39,164 nucleotides of DNA, taken from positions 1 through 39,164 of the IMG/VR virus record IMGVR_UViG_3300032560_000052. The stretch is one strand, 5' to 3'. Source of the DNA: a virus. Each line of letters starts with the position of its first letter. Position 1 is the stretch's first letter. The position numbers and the translations under genes are program-made. Shown piece by piece: positions 6,650-13,620 of this stretch. The notes beneath the pieces were generated by a model. It was not told where the DNA came from. It saw only the letters and a list, made by a program, of their open reading frames with translations, and did no database searches.

Positions 6650-7186
6650 ATGTTCGAACTCGAAAATTTTACAAAAGCCAAGCTGACCGAGGTCGCCGTA
6701 CTTTCCCAGAAGAACCGTGAGCCGGACGCAAACCCCGGCTGCGCACTGTCATTCAGCATGGAGCTGAGCAACCACTTCCTTGCGCACTTTGACGGCTCGC
6801 TCAAGCACTTCCTGTATGCGAAATCCGCAGCCACCACCACACCGAAGCAAAAGGGCCTGGAGGGAGTCGATGAAATCTCCGATACGCCCAACCTCACCGT
6901 TGCCGGGTCGCGCATCGGAAAGTTCCATTGGGACCATGACCTGATGGGCTACGAACTTGCCATCGATCACGGGCTTGGCGGCGCGTCCAACTTGACTATC
7001 GGTGACGTGCAGTTGTCGTCGTTTCGTATCGACCCCAAGGAGGGTGGAACGATTGTCCTGACGTTCTTGGCGGAAAGCAACGATGTTCCCGAAGGCGTTT
7101 TCGGGAAGCTGGCCACGCTCAAGAACCGCGAAGTATCGATCCAGTTGGCACCGGCTGAAGCTGCGCAGAGCGACTTGGACAAATAA
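6650..7186 (+). CDS. Conserved phage protein of unknown function
   Basis: A 178-residue soluble protein starting MFELENFTKAKLTEVAV. It looks like a beta-rich domain with GYELAIDHGLGGASNL and IDPKEGGTIVLTF segments and a short acidic tail. I recall similar proteins in phages of proteobacteria, always near recombination or early genes and always without a function. No catalytic motif or membrane segment is visible. A 98-base spacer precedes it; the ribosome site is weak. Its position beside the Tad2-like gene makes another anti-defence function possible, but nothing in the sequence shows that. Confidence 0.75.
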   Translation: MFELENFTKAKLTEVAVLSQKNREPDANPGCALSFSMELSNHFLAHFDGSLKHFLYAKSAATTTPKQKGLEGVDEISDTPNLTVAGSRIGKFHWDHDLMGYELAIDHGLGGASNLTIGDVQLSSFRIDPKEGGTIVLTFLAESNDVPEGVFGKLATLKNREVSIQLAPAEAAQSDLDK

Positions 7187-7319
7187 CTATTTCGGGGGGA
7201 AAGCGGATGCTGTGCAGCACTACCCAGCGGGAAACTGCGGATGGACGCTAACAAGTCTGGATGCGCCGCTCAGACGCAGCGAGTACCCCACCAATTCACC
7301 CACCACCACTGAAAACATC

Positions 7320-7715
7320 ATGAACGCAAAAACCATCATCGCAAGCATTTCCCTCGCCGCCCTGCCCGCTGTCGGCACTGACCTGGAGGGCGGCACCTTC
7401 GCCGGCGTGACCACGCGCCCGGACGGCACGCACTGCGCCGTTGTCCTGCTGCCTGGAACTGCTGAAGACCTGACCTGGGAGGCTGCCAAGGCCTGGGCAC
7501 TGGAGCAAGGCGGAGAGCTGCCGACACGCCCCGTTGCTGCCATTCTGTTCGCCAACGTCAAGCCCGCGCTGTCGCCCGAATGGCACTGGACCGCCGATGA
7601 ATACAGCGCTTCTATTGCCTGGGGTTGCGACTTCTACTACGGCTGCCAGGACTTCATCAACAAGGACGACGAGTTGTCTGCCGTTGCTGTCCGCATGATT
7701 CCCCTCACCGCTTAA
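7320..7715 (+). CDS. DUF1566-like protein, copy 1, with a variable C-terminal segment
   Basis: A 131-residue protein of the DUF1566/C-type-lectin-like kind: GGTFAGVTTRPDG, LLPGTAEDLTWEAAKAWALE, GGELPTRPVAAILFANV, WHWTADE, and the ending SIAW...DELSAVAVRM. It is paralogous to the next gene. The segment at residues 102-117, between SIAW and DELSAVAVR, differs from its partner only at codon positions 1 and 2 (see the repeat entries). DUF1566 and related lectin-like folds are known targets of diversity-generating retroelements. ATG 7320 lacks a strong ribosome site; the first 18 residues are hydrophobic and could be a signal peptide or the first strand. The place in an early operon is odd for a receptor-binding protein. 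Confidence 0.8.
   Translation: MNAKTIIASISLAALPAVGTDLEGGTFAGVTTRPDGTHCAVVLLPGTAEDLTWEAAKAWALEQGGELPTRPVAAILFANVKPALSPEWHWTADEYSASIAWGCDFYYGCQDFINKDDELSAVAVRMIPLTA
7607..7690 (+). repeat. Variable-region-like segment 1 (VR1)
   Basis: This segment aligns without gaps to 8107-8190 (offset exactly 500). The outer blocks are identical: 16 bp at the 5' side (ending in the TGG codon at 7620-7622) and 22 bp at the 3' side (from ACGAGTTGTC). Between them 15 of 46 positions differ, nine at codon position 1, six at position 2 and none at position 3. In 11 of the 15 one copy has A. Similarity drops sharply outside. Confidence 0.85.
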
Positions 7716-7747
7716 TCCTTCAATCCTTTTTTTCTGGAGCACCAGCA

Positions 7748-8203
7748 ATGTCCGTAACCATTGAAGCCATCCGGGCGCGCCAAACTGAACTGGCGGCCAT
7801 GATTCAAGCCTTCGCAGAACAGGCGACAGCCGTCACCCACATCGAAATCGAAGGAACCACCATCGAGCTGCAGCCGGGCGAACACTACGCCGGGGCTGTG
7901 CTGGATCAAGACGGCGACCATCTGCATCACCTTGTGCTGATGGCCGAGCGCCCCACCGACACCCTGAATTGGCAGGCCGCCATGGATTGGGCGCAGCGCA
8001 TTGGCGGATCGATTCCGAGCCGTCAGGAACAAGCCCTGCTTTTCGCCAATTGCAATCCGCATCTGGAAGATGGATACCACTGGTCCAGCGAAACGCACGC
8101 GAATAACGCTTCTATTGCCTGGATTTGCAGCTTCGACTTCGGCGGCCAGGGCAGCGGCGACGAGGACAACGAGTTGTCTGCCGTTGCTGTGCGTCGCGTG
8201 TAA
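7748..8203 (+). CDS. DUF1566-like protein, copy 2, with a variable C-terminal segment
   Basis: A 151-residue paralogue of the preceding gene. It has an extra N-terminal helix (about residues 1-30, RARQTELAAMIQAFAEQ) that may oligomerise, then the same fold: LQPGEHYAGAVLDQDG, LNWQAAMDWAQRIGGSIPSR, QALLFANCN, YHWSSETHA, and SIAW...NELSAVAVRRV. The variable block is residues 126-141. ATG 7748 follows TCTGGAG. It lies 32 bases after copy 1 and 18 bases before an HNH endonuclease gene. Function is unknown; it may display variable residues on a lectin-like surface. Confidence 0.82.
   Translation: MSVTIEAIRARQTELAAMIQAFAEQATAVTHIEIEGTTIELQPGEHYAGAVLDQDGDHLHHLVLMAERPTDTLNWQAAMDWAQRIGGSIPSRQEQALLFANCNPHLEDGYHWSSETHANNASIAWICSFDFGGQGSGDEDNELSAVAVRRV
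8107..8190 (+). repeat. Variable-region-like segment 2 (VR2)
   Basis: Partner of 7607-7690. Its variable block contains no third-position change relative to VR1 across 16 codons, while the shared flanks are exact. A template repeat with A at each variable position would explain both copies. I did not see a third copy when reading the window. Confidence 0.85.
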
Positions 8204-8221
8204 ATGGCTTCGGAGTAAATC

Positions 8222-8713
8222 ATGATCGAATGGCGTGATGTGGTTGGATTTCCAGGTTACAAGGTGAGTAACGCTGGCGACGTAAAAGGCCCGCTGAAGG
8301 TGCTGAATCAGCGCGCAGACCGCAAGGGCTATTTGTCGGTGAGCATGCGCCGCGATGGGGTGCTGCACAAGCGCACAGTCGCCCGCCTGGTCGCTGAAGC
8401 ATTCCTGGGTCCACGCCCGGATGGTCAGCAGGTGCGCCACAAAAGCGGCATCAAGACGGATAACCGCTTTTCCAATCTGGAATACGGAACCCAGGCGGAC
8501 AACGAGCATGACAAGCGACGTCACGGCACTGCACCAATTGGTGAAAACCACCCAGCAGCCAAGCTGACGGGGCAGCAGGTAATTGACATTCGCGCGCGTT
8601 GCATCCGATATGACCGCACGCATGGTGAGTCAGCCATTGCGCGCGAATATGGACTATCCCAATACACCATCGGGAAGATCGTGAGCCGCCAGCTCTGGAG
8701 TCACATCGCATGA
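8222..8713 (+). CDS. HNH homing-type endonuclease (NUMOD4 plus HNH)
   Basis: A 163-residue free-standing homing-type endonuclease. The N-terminal EWRDVVGFPGYKVSNAGDVK is a NUMOD4 DNA-binding motif. The HNH core follows: HKRTVARLVAEAFLG, VRHKSGIKTDNRFSNLEYGT with the N-x-x-x-N-L-E pattern. A C-terminal helix-turn-helix-like part (GENHPAAKLTGQQVIDIRAR, AREYGLSQYTIGKI) resembles NUMOD/IENR1 DNA-reading repeats. No intron is evident around it. It sits directly after the second DUF1566 gene. Confidence 0.88.
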   Translation: MIEWRDVVGFPGYKVSNAGDVKGPLKVLNQRADRKGYLSVSMRRDGVLHKRTVARLVAEAFLGPRPDGQQVRHKSGIKTDNRFSNLEYGTQADNEHDKRRHGTAPIGENHPAAKLTGQQVIDIRARCIRYDRTHGESAIAREYGLSQYTIGKIVSRQLWSHIA

Positions 8714-8895
8714 TCCACCTCACATTCGCCCAATACGAAGCCCTCAAGATCAAGGCGGGTCAGCGCTACGACTTATTGAAAGCCCTTTCCCGCATTGCAA
8801 CTGACCCAAAAAAGCCGGGCGATCTGCGCGGGGCTCCAGCCATGCGCCAGTACGCCAGGGATGTTGTCGAACTTGCTAAGTCGGAGGTAGCTTGA
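8710..8895 (+). CDS. Small protein of unknown function
   Basis: A 61-residue, helix-rich, mildly basic protein (MIHLTFAQYEALKIKAGQRY and on). ATG 8710 overlaps the stop of the HNH gene by four bases, and its own stop overlaps the next start. Coupled translation is the main support. No family recognised. Confidence 0.6.
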   Translation: MIHLTFAQYEALKIKAGQRYDLLKALSRIATDPKKPGDLRGAPAMRQYARDVVELAKSEVA

Positions 8896-9053
8896 AAGCC
8901 GCAGACCTTCACCAGTCTGGAAATTCGTACTTTGGCCTGCTGCGCCAGGCCAGCCACAGCCATGCCGATCGCGCCCTGGTGGCGAACCTGCTGCGCAAGC
9001 GCGGGCACGTCATCAGTGGCGACTTAACAAAAACATTCAGGAAGACCAAATGA
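8892..9053 (+). CDS. 53-residue basic protein with TTG start
   Basis: TTG 8892 overlaps the previous stop (TTGA) and follows a near-perfect ribosome site, GGAGGT at 8883-8888. The product begins MKAADLHQSGNSYFGLLRQA and is rich in His, Arg and Lys, ending TKTFRKTK. The stop overlaps the methyltransferase start (ATGA). The strong ribosome site and double overlap argue for a real gene. Function unknown. Confidence 0.6.
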   Translation: MKAADLHQSGNSYFGLLRQASHSHADRALVANLLRKRGHVISGDLTKTFRKTK

Positions 9054-9958
9054 AAGCAATCGACCTATTCTCAGGCGCTGGCGGCTTCAGTACCGGAGCC
9101 ACCATGGCCGGCGTGCAAGTCGTCTGGGCTGCAAACCACTGGCCGGCCGCAGTCCAGGTGCATGCCAATAACCATCCCGCCACCCAGCATGTGTGTCAAG
9201 ACCTGCAGCAGGCCGACTGGACGCAAGTCCCGGCTCACGGCCTGCTGCTGGCTTCACCAGCATGCCAAGGCCACAGCCGTGCACGCGGCAAGGAACGCGC
9301 GCACCACGATACCCAGCGCGCCACGGCGTGGGCAGTTGTAAGTGCAGCAGAGTGCCACCGGCCCGACGCCGTGCTGGTCGAGAATGTTCCGGAGTTTGCC
9401 CGCTGGACGCTGTACCCTGCATGGTGCACGGCAATGCACGCCCTGGGTTACGCGCTGGCGCCAATGATTCTGGACGCAGCAGACCATGGCGTGCCGCAGC
9501 ACCGCAGACGGCTGTTCATCGTCGGCACACGCAGCAAGCACCCGGTCCAGCTGGATCTGCCGCGCCGCCAGCACGTCGGATCGGTGTCGTTCGTGGACTT
9601 CAATGCCGGACGGTGGTCTGCAGTGGACAAGCCGGGCCGCAGCCGGGCCACTGCCGGGCGTGTTGCAGCAGGACGCAAGGCGCACGGCGACCGCTTCCTG
9701 ACTGCGTATTACGGCAGCGAAACGGGAGGCCGCAGTCTGGACCGGCCAGTGGGCACGATCACGACGCGCGACCGCTGGGCTGTCATTGACGGCGACCGCA
9801 TGCGCATGCTGTCCGTGGATGAGTGCCGCAAGGCCATGGGCTTCCCGGACAGCTACCAGCTCCCGAGGCGCGCCAAGGACGCCATGCACATGCTAGGTAA
9901 TGCCGTGGTGCCCATGGTGGCCTGCGACGTTATCAACGCACTGAGGGCTGCGGCATGA
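9050..9958 (+). CDS. DNA cytosine-5 methyltransferase
   Basis: A 302-residue C5-cytosine methyltransferase. Motif I is DLFSGAGGFSTG (residues 5-16), motif IV SPACQGHS with catalytic Cys72, motif VI VENV, motif VIII QHRRRLFIVG and motif X near the end LGNAVVPMVA. Motif IV reads PACQ rather than the commoner PPCQ. The target-recognition part (about 180-245) is short. No restriction partner is present, so the likely role is to protect phage DNA from host restriction. It overlaps both neighbours by four bases and forms a pair with the adenine/cytosine-N4 enzyme that follows. Confidence 0.92.
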   Translation: MKAIDLFSGAGGFSTGATMAGVQVVWAANHWPAAVQVHANNHPATQHVCQDLQQADWTQVPAHGLLLASPACQGHSRARGKERAHHDTQRATAWAVVSAAECHRPDAVLVENVPEFARWTLYPAWCTAMHALGYALAPMILDAADHGVPQHRRRLFIVGTRSKHPVQLDLPRRQHVGSVSFVDFNAGRWSAVDKPGRSRATAGRVAAGRKAHGDRFLTAYYGSETGGRSLDRPVGTITTRDRWAVIDGDRMRMLSVDECRKAMGFPDSYQLPRRAKDAMHMLGNAVVPMVACDVINALRAAA

Positions 9959-10668
9959 AGGCTCACGCCATCGGCACCGTGACCATGTTTGAAGGCGACT
10001 GTATGGATTTCATGCGCGACCTTCCAGACGATAGTTACGAATTGGCCATCGTAGACCCGCCCTATTTCGTCGGGCCGAACAAGTCCGGCTATTACGGCAA
10101 GGGCTTCAGCAGCCTTGGCGTCCAGCGCGCAAAACATTACGATACCCTGCCAGTCTGGGAAGTCCCCGGTACCGAGTACTTTTCGGAGCTTCGGCGCGTC
10201 TCCAAAAACCAGATCATTTGGGGCGCCAATCACTTCGCCAATCGATACGATTTCAGCGGCCCGGGCTGGATTGTTTGGGACAAGCTGAACGGCAAAAGCA
10301 GCTTTGCGGATGCCGAGCTCGCGTGGTCCTCCTTCGACAAAGCCTGCCGGGTATTCCGGTACGTCTGGAATGGCATGCACCAGGGCCAGCATGGCGGCAA
10401 CAAAGCATTAAACGAGGTGCGAATCCACCCGACCCAGAAGCCGGTGGCGCTCTACGAATGGCTGCTGGCCAAGTACGCAAAGCCAGGCGACTGCATCCTG
10501 GATACCCACTTGGGCAGCGCAAGCAGCGCCGTGGCGGCCTTGAATATGGGTTTCGCCCTGGATGGCATGGAGCTGGACCCCGGCATGTACGCCGCAGCCT
10601 TAGAGCGCGTGGAAGCACACCACCAAGCTATGCGAGCAAACCCAAGCTTGCTGGGGGATGCAGCATGA
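9955..10668 (+). CDS. DNA N6-adenine or N4-cytosine methyltransferase
   Basis: A 237-residue amino-methyltransferase. The catalytic motif DPPY is at residues 34-37 and the SAM-binding part lies at the C-terminus (PGDCILDTHLGSASSAVAA then ALDGMELDP), preceded by HPTQKPVALYEWLL. DPPY first and the SAM motif last is the beta-class order, most often N6-adenine. Its start overlaps the stop of the cytosine methyltransferase. Orphan methyltransferases like this usually serve anti-restriction. The target base cannot be told from the sequence alone. Confidence 0.9.
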   Translation: MKAHAIGTVTMFEGDCMDFMRDLPDDSYELAIVDPPYFVGPNKSGYYGKGFSSLGVQRAKHYDTLPVWEVPGTEYFSELRRVSKNQIIWGANHFANRYDFSGPGWIVWDKLNGKSSFADAELAWSSFDKACRVFRYVWNGMHQGQHGGNKALNEVRIHPTQKPVALYEWLLAKYAKPGDCILDTHLGSASSAVAALNMGFALDGMELDPGMYAAALERVEAHHQAMRANPSLLGDAA

Positions 10669-11123
10669 ACACCACCCACCGCACAGCATCCCGCGCCAAG
10701 CGCCACGACTTGCCAAAATTCTGGCTGCCAAAGATCGACGCAGCGCAGCAGCTCGATTGCAAGCTGACGCACTGGAACCTGTTCGACCTGATACGCACAG
10801 GATCGGCTGATTCCGACACCCTTTGGGACTGGATCGAGACCGGCTTCACCTACAGCCAAATGATTCGATTGTTTGCTGAAGACGGGACTGATTTCACCGA
10901 CGAAGCAGTGAGTGCTCTTGCCGAGCAGATTGCGAGTTACCCGGACGTGATTGCCCGGTACCGGAACACTGGCCGCGTCGGATTCAATGGACAGCAGCTC
11001 AACATCGCCCGCGCCGCTGCGCACGTGATGGATGGCCTGATCGAAATGGACCGGCATGGCATAGCGGTCAAGGCTGCGCAATGGAGCGTCGATCAGATGG
11101 CTCGGATTCGGAGGTCGATGTGA
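10665..11123 (+). CDS. Protein of unknown function between methyltransferase and integrase genes
   Basis: A 152-residue, mostly helical protein (MNTTHRTASRAKRHDLPKFW; later DTLWDWIETGFTYSQMIRLF and NIARAAAHVMDGLIEMDRHG). ATG 10665 overlaps the previous stop and follows GGGGGAT. The composition, with a His/Arg-rich start and several amphipathic helices, fits a small DNA- or protein-binding factor, but I do not recognise a family. Confidence 0.7.
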   Translation: MNTTHRTASRAKRHDLPKFWLPKIDAAQQLDCKLTHWNLFDLIRTGSADSDTLWDWIETGFTYSQMIRLFAEDGTDFTDEAVSALAEQIASYPDVIARYRNTGRVGFNGQQLNIARAAAHVMDGLIEMDRHGIAVKAAQWSVDQMARIRRSM

Positions 11124-11383
11124 CCCCCTGGTACTCGGACGCAGAGATTGACGACCTTTGCGAAGGCCTGCAGAACAATGCGGCCAAGGTTCGCCACCTG
11201 CGCAGCCTGGGCCTGACCGTTACCCAGAAGCCCAACGGGAAACCCATCGTCATGCGCGAGCATGCCACGGCGGTGCTTGCCGGGCTAAAGGAGGTCCTGT
11301 CGGTGGACACCCATGTGCCGGCAGCCGTCACCAATCGCGCAGCGCTGATCGCTGCTTTTGGGCGCCCAAGAGCGGCGGCGTAA
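11120..11383 (+). CDS. DUF4224-like protein next to the integrase
   Basis: An 87-residue protein resembling DUF4224: WYSDAEIDDLCEGLQNNAAK, VRHLRSLGLTVTQKPNGKP, IVMREHATAVL. Such small proteins often sit just upstream of phage integrases and may act as excisionase-like or regulatory DNA-binding factors; that role is not proven. GTG 11120 is chosen because it overlaps the previous stop (GTGA) and GGAGGT lies 5 bases upstream. Confidence 0.7.
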   Translation: MTPWYSDAEIDDLCEGLQNNAAKVRHLRSLGLTVTQKPNGKPIVMREHATAVLAGLKEVLSVDTHVPAAVTNRAALIAAFGRPRAAA

Positions 11384-11393
11384 TATGGAAACC

Positions 11394-12506
11394 ATGGGAC
11401 GCAAACGGAAAAATGCAGAATTGGACCTCCAGCCTCGGGTGTATGCCAAGCATGGAGCGTTCTACTACGTGCACCGCACTGGCAAATGGGAACGACTCGG
11501 TACCGACAAGGCCGAGGCGAACCAGCGCGCCCGCCTGTTCAATGATCCGGATGGCCAGTTTGGAACCCTGGTCTATTGGCTGGACATGTTCCTGGCGCAT
11601 TGCAAGACCCGCGTGGATTCCGGCACGCTGGCCCAGCGCACCTATGACGACTATGAGGTGGCCATCACTGGCACCAAGGGCAAGAATCCCAGACCCGGGG
11701 CGCTGCGCCTATTCTTCGCGCCGCCCATGACTCCCACCCAGCTGACGCCCGATTCTGTCAACGATTTCCTGGTGACCAATGCCGAGCTTGGCCGCCCAGT
11801 CCCCGCGAACAGGGAAAAGGCAGCGCTGAGCAGCTGCATCAGCTGGCTGATCCGCACCGGCAAGGTGCCTGGCCTGAAGGTGAACCCCTGCCTGCGCGCC
11901 AGCGGCATCAAGCGCAACACCGAGACACGCCGGGACCGGTATGTCACCCACGACGAATACAGCGATGTCTGGGCCTTAGCGCACAATTCTGTTCGCCTGA
12001 TGATGGAGCTCACCTACCGCACCCTGCAGCGCCCGGAGAGCGACATCATCAACTGGACGACCGAGGTCCTGCTGACGGAAGAAAATCAGCGCAAGCTGCA
12101 CTTCCAACAGGGAAAAACCAAACGCTGGATGAAAATCGCTATTGCGCCCGAGCTGGATAGCCTGGTGCGGGCCAGCCTTGGGGATGTGCCCAAGCTTCGC
12201 CAGCCCCTGATCCGCACCGGTGACGGCACGGTCTACACCTATGACGGCCTGAGTTCCATGCTCAAACGCACAATCACCAAGGCAAACAAGGCGCGTATTG
12301 AAAAGGGTGTGCTGCCCATGCCACCCTTCGGCTTTCGGGATCTCAAAGGCAAGGGGGCTACGGACATGTGGCGCTCAGGCGTGGCAATCGAATTGATTCA
12401 GCACTTGTGCGGCCATGCCGACAAGGCAACCACAGAGATTTACGTCAAACAGCGCTGGAGCGAGACCGCAATTGCGAACGCTGTGGTGCTGTCCAAAATA
12501 CAGTAG
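11394..12506 (+). CDS. int: Tyrosine-recombinase integrase
   Basis: A 370-residue integrase that would recombine attP with the host tRNA-Asn gene. The N-terminal arm-binding part starts MGRKRK, followed by the KHGAFYYVH strand region, a core-binding domain, and the catalytic domain from about residue 185. Catalytic residues: Arg213 (LQRPESD), Lys in GKTKRW, the FRDLKGKGAT box (residues 314-323), His341 (LCGHADKATT) and the nucleophile Tyr350 (EIYVK). The second box has Lys318 where many integrases have Arg. ATG 11394 fits the family start; ATG 11385 is possible. The last 19 bases of the gene are one copy of a direct repeat that flanks attP. Confidence 0.92.
   Translation: MGRKRKNAELDLQPRVYAKHGAFYYVHRTGKWERLGTDKAEANQRARLFNDPDGQFGTLVYWLDMFLAHCKTRVDSGTLAQRTYDDYEVAITGTKGKNPRPGALRLFFAPPMTPTQLTPDSVNDFLVTNAELGRPVPANREKAALSSCISWLIRTGKVPGLKVNPCLRASGIKRNTETRRDRYVTHDEYSDVWALAHNSVRLMMELTYRTLQRPESDIINWTTEVLLTEENQRKLHFQQGKTKRWMKIAIAPELDSLVRASLGDVPKLRQPLIRTGDGTVYTYDGLSSMLKRTITKANKARIEKGVLPMPPFGFRDLKGKGATDMWRSGVAIELIQHLCGHADKATTEIYVKQRWSETAIANAVVLSKIQ
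12488..12506. repeat. 19-bp attP-flanking direct repeat, left copy
   Basis: GCTGTCCAAAATACAGTAG, identical to 12753-12771 and in the same orientation. This copy includes the integrase stop codon. Exact repeats on both sides of the tRNA segment are expected of integrase arm-type sites; binding is inferred. Confidence 0.75.
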
Positions 12507-12628
12507 TCGCAGAGCTGCAGCCCACATGAATGCGTGGTCAGATTTTCATCCGTACGGGGAAAATATTAGACAGTCCGCATGCAGAAATTGAGGATTTACG
12601 CGGCGTTCCCAGTGGTTTTGGGTGCCGT

Positions 12629-12673
12629 CTGTTAATCCGTAGGTCCCTGGTTCGAGCCCAGGTCGAGGAGCCA
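12629..12673 (+). other. attP: attP core: 3' half of a tRNA-Asn gene
   Basis: The 45 bases run from the anticodon loop CTGTTAA (anticodon GTT at 12631-12633), through the T arm (CCTGG TTCGAGC CCAGG) and the acceptor strand TCGAGGAG, to CCA at 12671-12673. The 5' half is missing: the bases before 12629 cannot form the anticodon stem. A phage attP carries exactly this part so that integration restores the host tRNA gene. No complete tRNA gene is present in the window. Confidence 0.9.
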
Positions 12674-12698
12674 ATACAACCCGCAAGGGTGCTTGGAA

Positions 12699-12728
12699 GC
12701 CTGCTACTTAATCAGTAGCAGGCTTTTT
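12699..12728 (+). terminator. Rho-independent terminator after int/attP
   Basis: A perfect 10-bp stem (GCCTGCTACT at 12699-12708, AGTAGCAGGC at 12714-12723) with a 5-base loop and five T. It ends rightward transcription after the integrase gene and attP core. Confidence 0.93.
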
Positions 12729-12752
12729 CGTTTATTGGACGAATTGTTAGAC

Positions 12753-12771
12753 GCTGTCCAAAATACAGTAG
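12753..12771. repeat. 19-bp attP-flanking direct repeat, right copy
   Basis: Second copy of the repeat at 12488-12506, 265 bases away, beyond the terminator. A partial related element (TTAGACxGTCC) occurs near 12569-12578. Confidence 0.75.
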
Positions 12772-12782
12772 TTTCCCGATGT

Positions 12783-12814
12783 AAAAAAGCCCTCACTCCC
12801 GAAGGAATGAGGGC
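12783..12814 (-). terminator. Terminator of the late operon
   Basis: On the minus strand an 11-bp stem (12804-12814 with 12789-12799, one G-U pair), UUCG loop, then six U. It ends the leftward late transcript after Rz/Rz1. With 12699-12728 it separates the converging operons. Confidence 0.9.
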
Positions 12815-12856
12815 AAGGCCTGACCGTCGCTAAATCAGGCAGGAGACAACTGGAAT

Positions 12857-13366
12857 TCAGGGCGCCCGGTCCGCCAGGATCACTGCCTGGCAGGCTCCGA
12901 GCTGCTGGACGATGGCGTCTGCTCGGTCGGCTTCGCTGAGAAGAAATTCAGCAGCTGGTCCCGAAAGTCCGGGTTCTGCTGCACCATCACGTCCGCTGGC
13001 GCTGGCGGCATCTTGGCCGGCTGAACCTCCACAGGATTGCTGGGCGCTGGCACCTGGGTCGCGCAAGCGCAAAGCACCAGAGCGAGCAGCGGCAATATCC
13101 TTTTGACGTTGAGTTTGAGCATCTTGCAGTTTCCTTTCGTAGTCAGTTGAAATGTCGGATTGGGTCTGGGCGTGCGCCTGTTCGCTGGCGCGCGCATCGG
13201 TCTCCATCTGGAGAATCTTGGCGTTGGCAGCCGCAAGCTCGACGTTGTCCTTGGCCTGCCATGCCACTCGCTCTGCGGAGTGCCCGGCACCGTTCTGCCA
13301 GTAGCCGACGCCTGCCAGACTGGCGATCCAGATGACCAGGGCGACGATGATTGCGTAGGGGTTCAT
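12857..13366 (-). CDS. Rz: Rz-like inner-membrane spanin subunit
   Basis: A 169-residue i-spanin: an N-terminal membrane anchor (residues about 4-23, YAIIVALVIWIASLAGVGYW), then a long periplasmic helix rich in Ala, Gln and Glu (about 35-100) and a C-terminal region. Together with Rz1 it disrupts the outer membrane after endolysin action. ATG 13366 overlaps the preceding stop by four bases. The whole Rz1 gene lies inside it in another frame. It is the last gene of the late operon. Confidence 0.88.
   Translation of the reverse strand: MNPYAIIVALVIWIASLAGVGYWQNGAGHSAERVAWQAKDNVELAAANAKILQMETDARASEQAHAQTQSDISTDYERKLQDAQTQRQKDIAAARSGALRLRDPGASAQQSCGGSAGQDAASASGRDGAAEPGLSGPAAEFLLSEADRADAIVQQLGACQAVILADRAP
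12880..13122 (-). CDS. Rz1: Rz1-like outer-membrane lipoprotein spanin, nested in Rz
   Basis: An 80-residue lipoprotein fully embedded in Rz in another frame. The signal MLKLNVKRILPLLALVLCAC ends in a lipobox (LCAC, acylated Cys20, or LVLC with Cys18). The mature part is proline-rich (VPAPSNPVEVQPAKMPPAPA), as in other Rz1 proteins. ATG 13122 has its own ribosome site, AAAGGAAA, about 8 bases upstream. Confidence 0.85.
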   Translation of the reverse strand: MLKLNVKRILPLLALVLCACATQVPAPSNPVEVQPAKMPPAPADVMVQQNPDFRDQLLNFFSAKPTEQTPSSSSSEPARQ

Positions 13367-13620
13367 GGTGATGGTTCCTTTGGTGGTGGATTGCGGTTGT
13401 CAAAATAGAACTTGGTACACGCGGCTTGGAGCAAGCTGTAGGGCCCCGTTACCGCGGCGATCACCAGCCCCACATCGGACCCCGTTTTGTCCGGATGGGC
13501 TGCTGCGTATGCCATAGCCCATTCAGTGACGCGCACAGTCCCCCAGAAAACACCGATGCTGAGAAGGTGCTTGTCGATCTCGCGGGAGTCGATCCAGTCC
13601 CAGAATCGGGTAAATTTCAT
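13363..13620 (-). CDS. Small membrane protein of the lysis cassette, holin candidate
   Basis: An 85-residue protein with a charged N-terminus (KFTRFWDWIDSREIDKH) and two moderately hydrophobic segments at about residues 18-40 and 50-68, then a proline-rich hydrophilic tail. Size, topology and place between endolysin and Rz suggest a two-span holin or pinholin-like protein. The XhlA-like protein upstream is the other candidate. Both ends overlap neighbours by four bases. Confidence 0.6.
   Translation of the reverse strand: MKFTRFWDWIDSREIDKHLLSIGVFWGTVRVTEWAMAYAAAHPDKTGSDVGLVIAAVTGPYSLLQAACTKFYFDNRNPPPKEPSP

Noticed and set aside
7241-7312. 23-residue reading frame in the gap before the first DUF1566 gene
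   Set aside because: It has only a weak ribosome site and a His-rich, otherwise featureless product. It could be a leader peptide, but nothing supports that.
12530-12718. Rightward reading frame across attP
   Set aside because: It runs through the tRNA segment and into the terminator stem, has no ribosome site and no protein-like composition.
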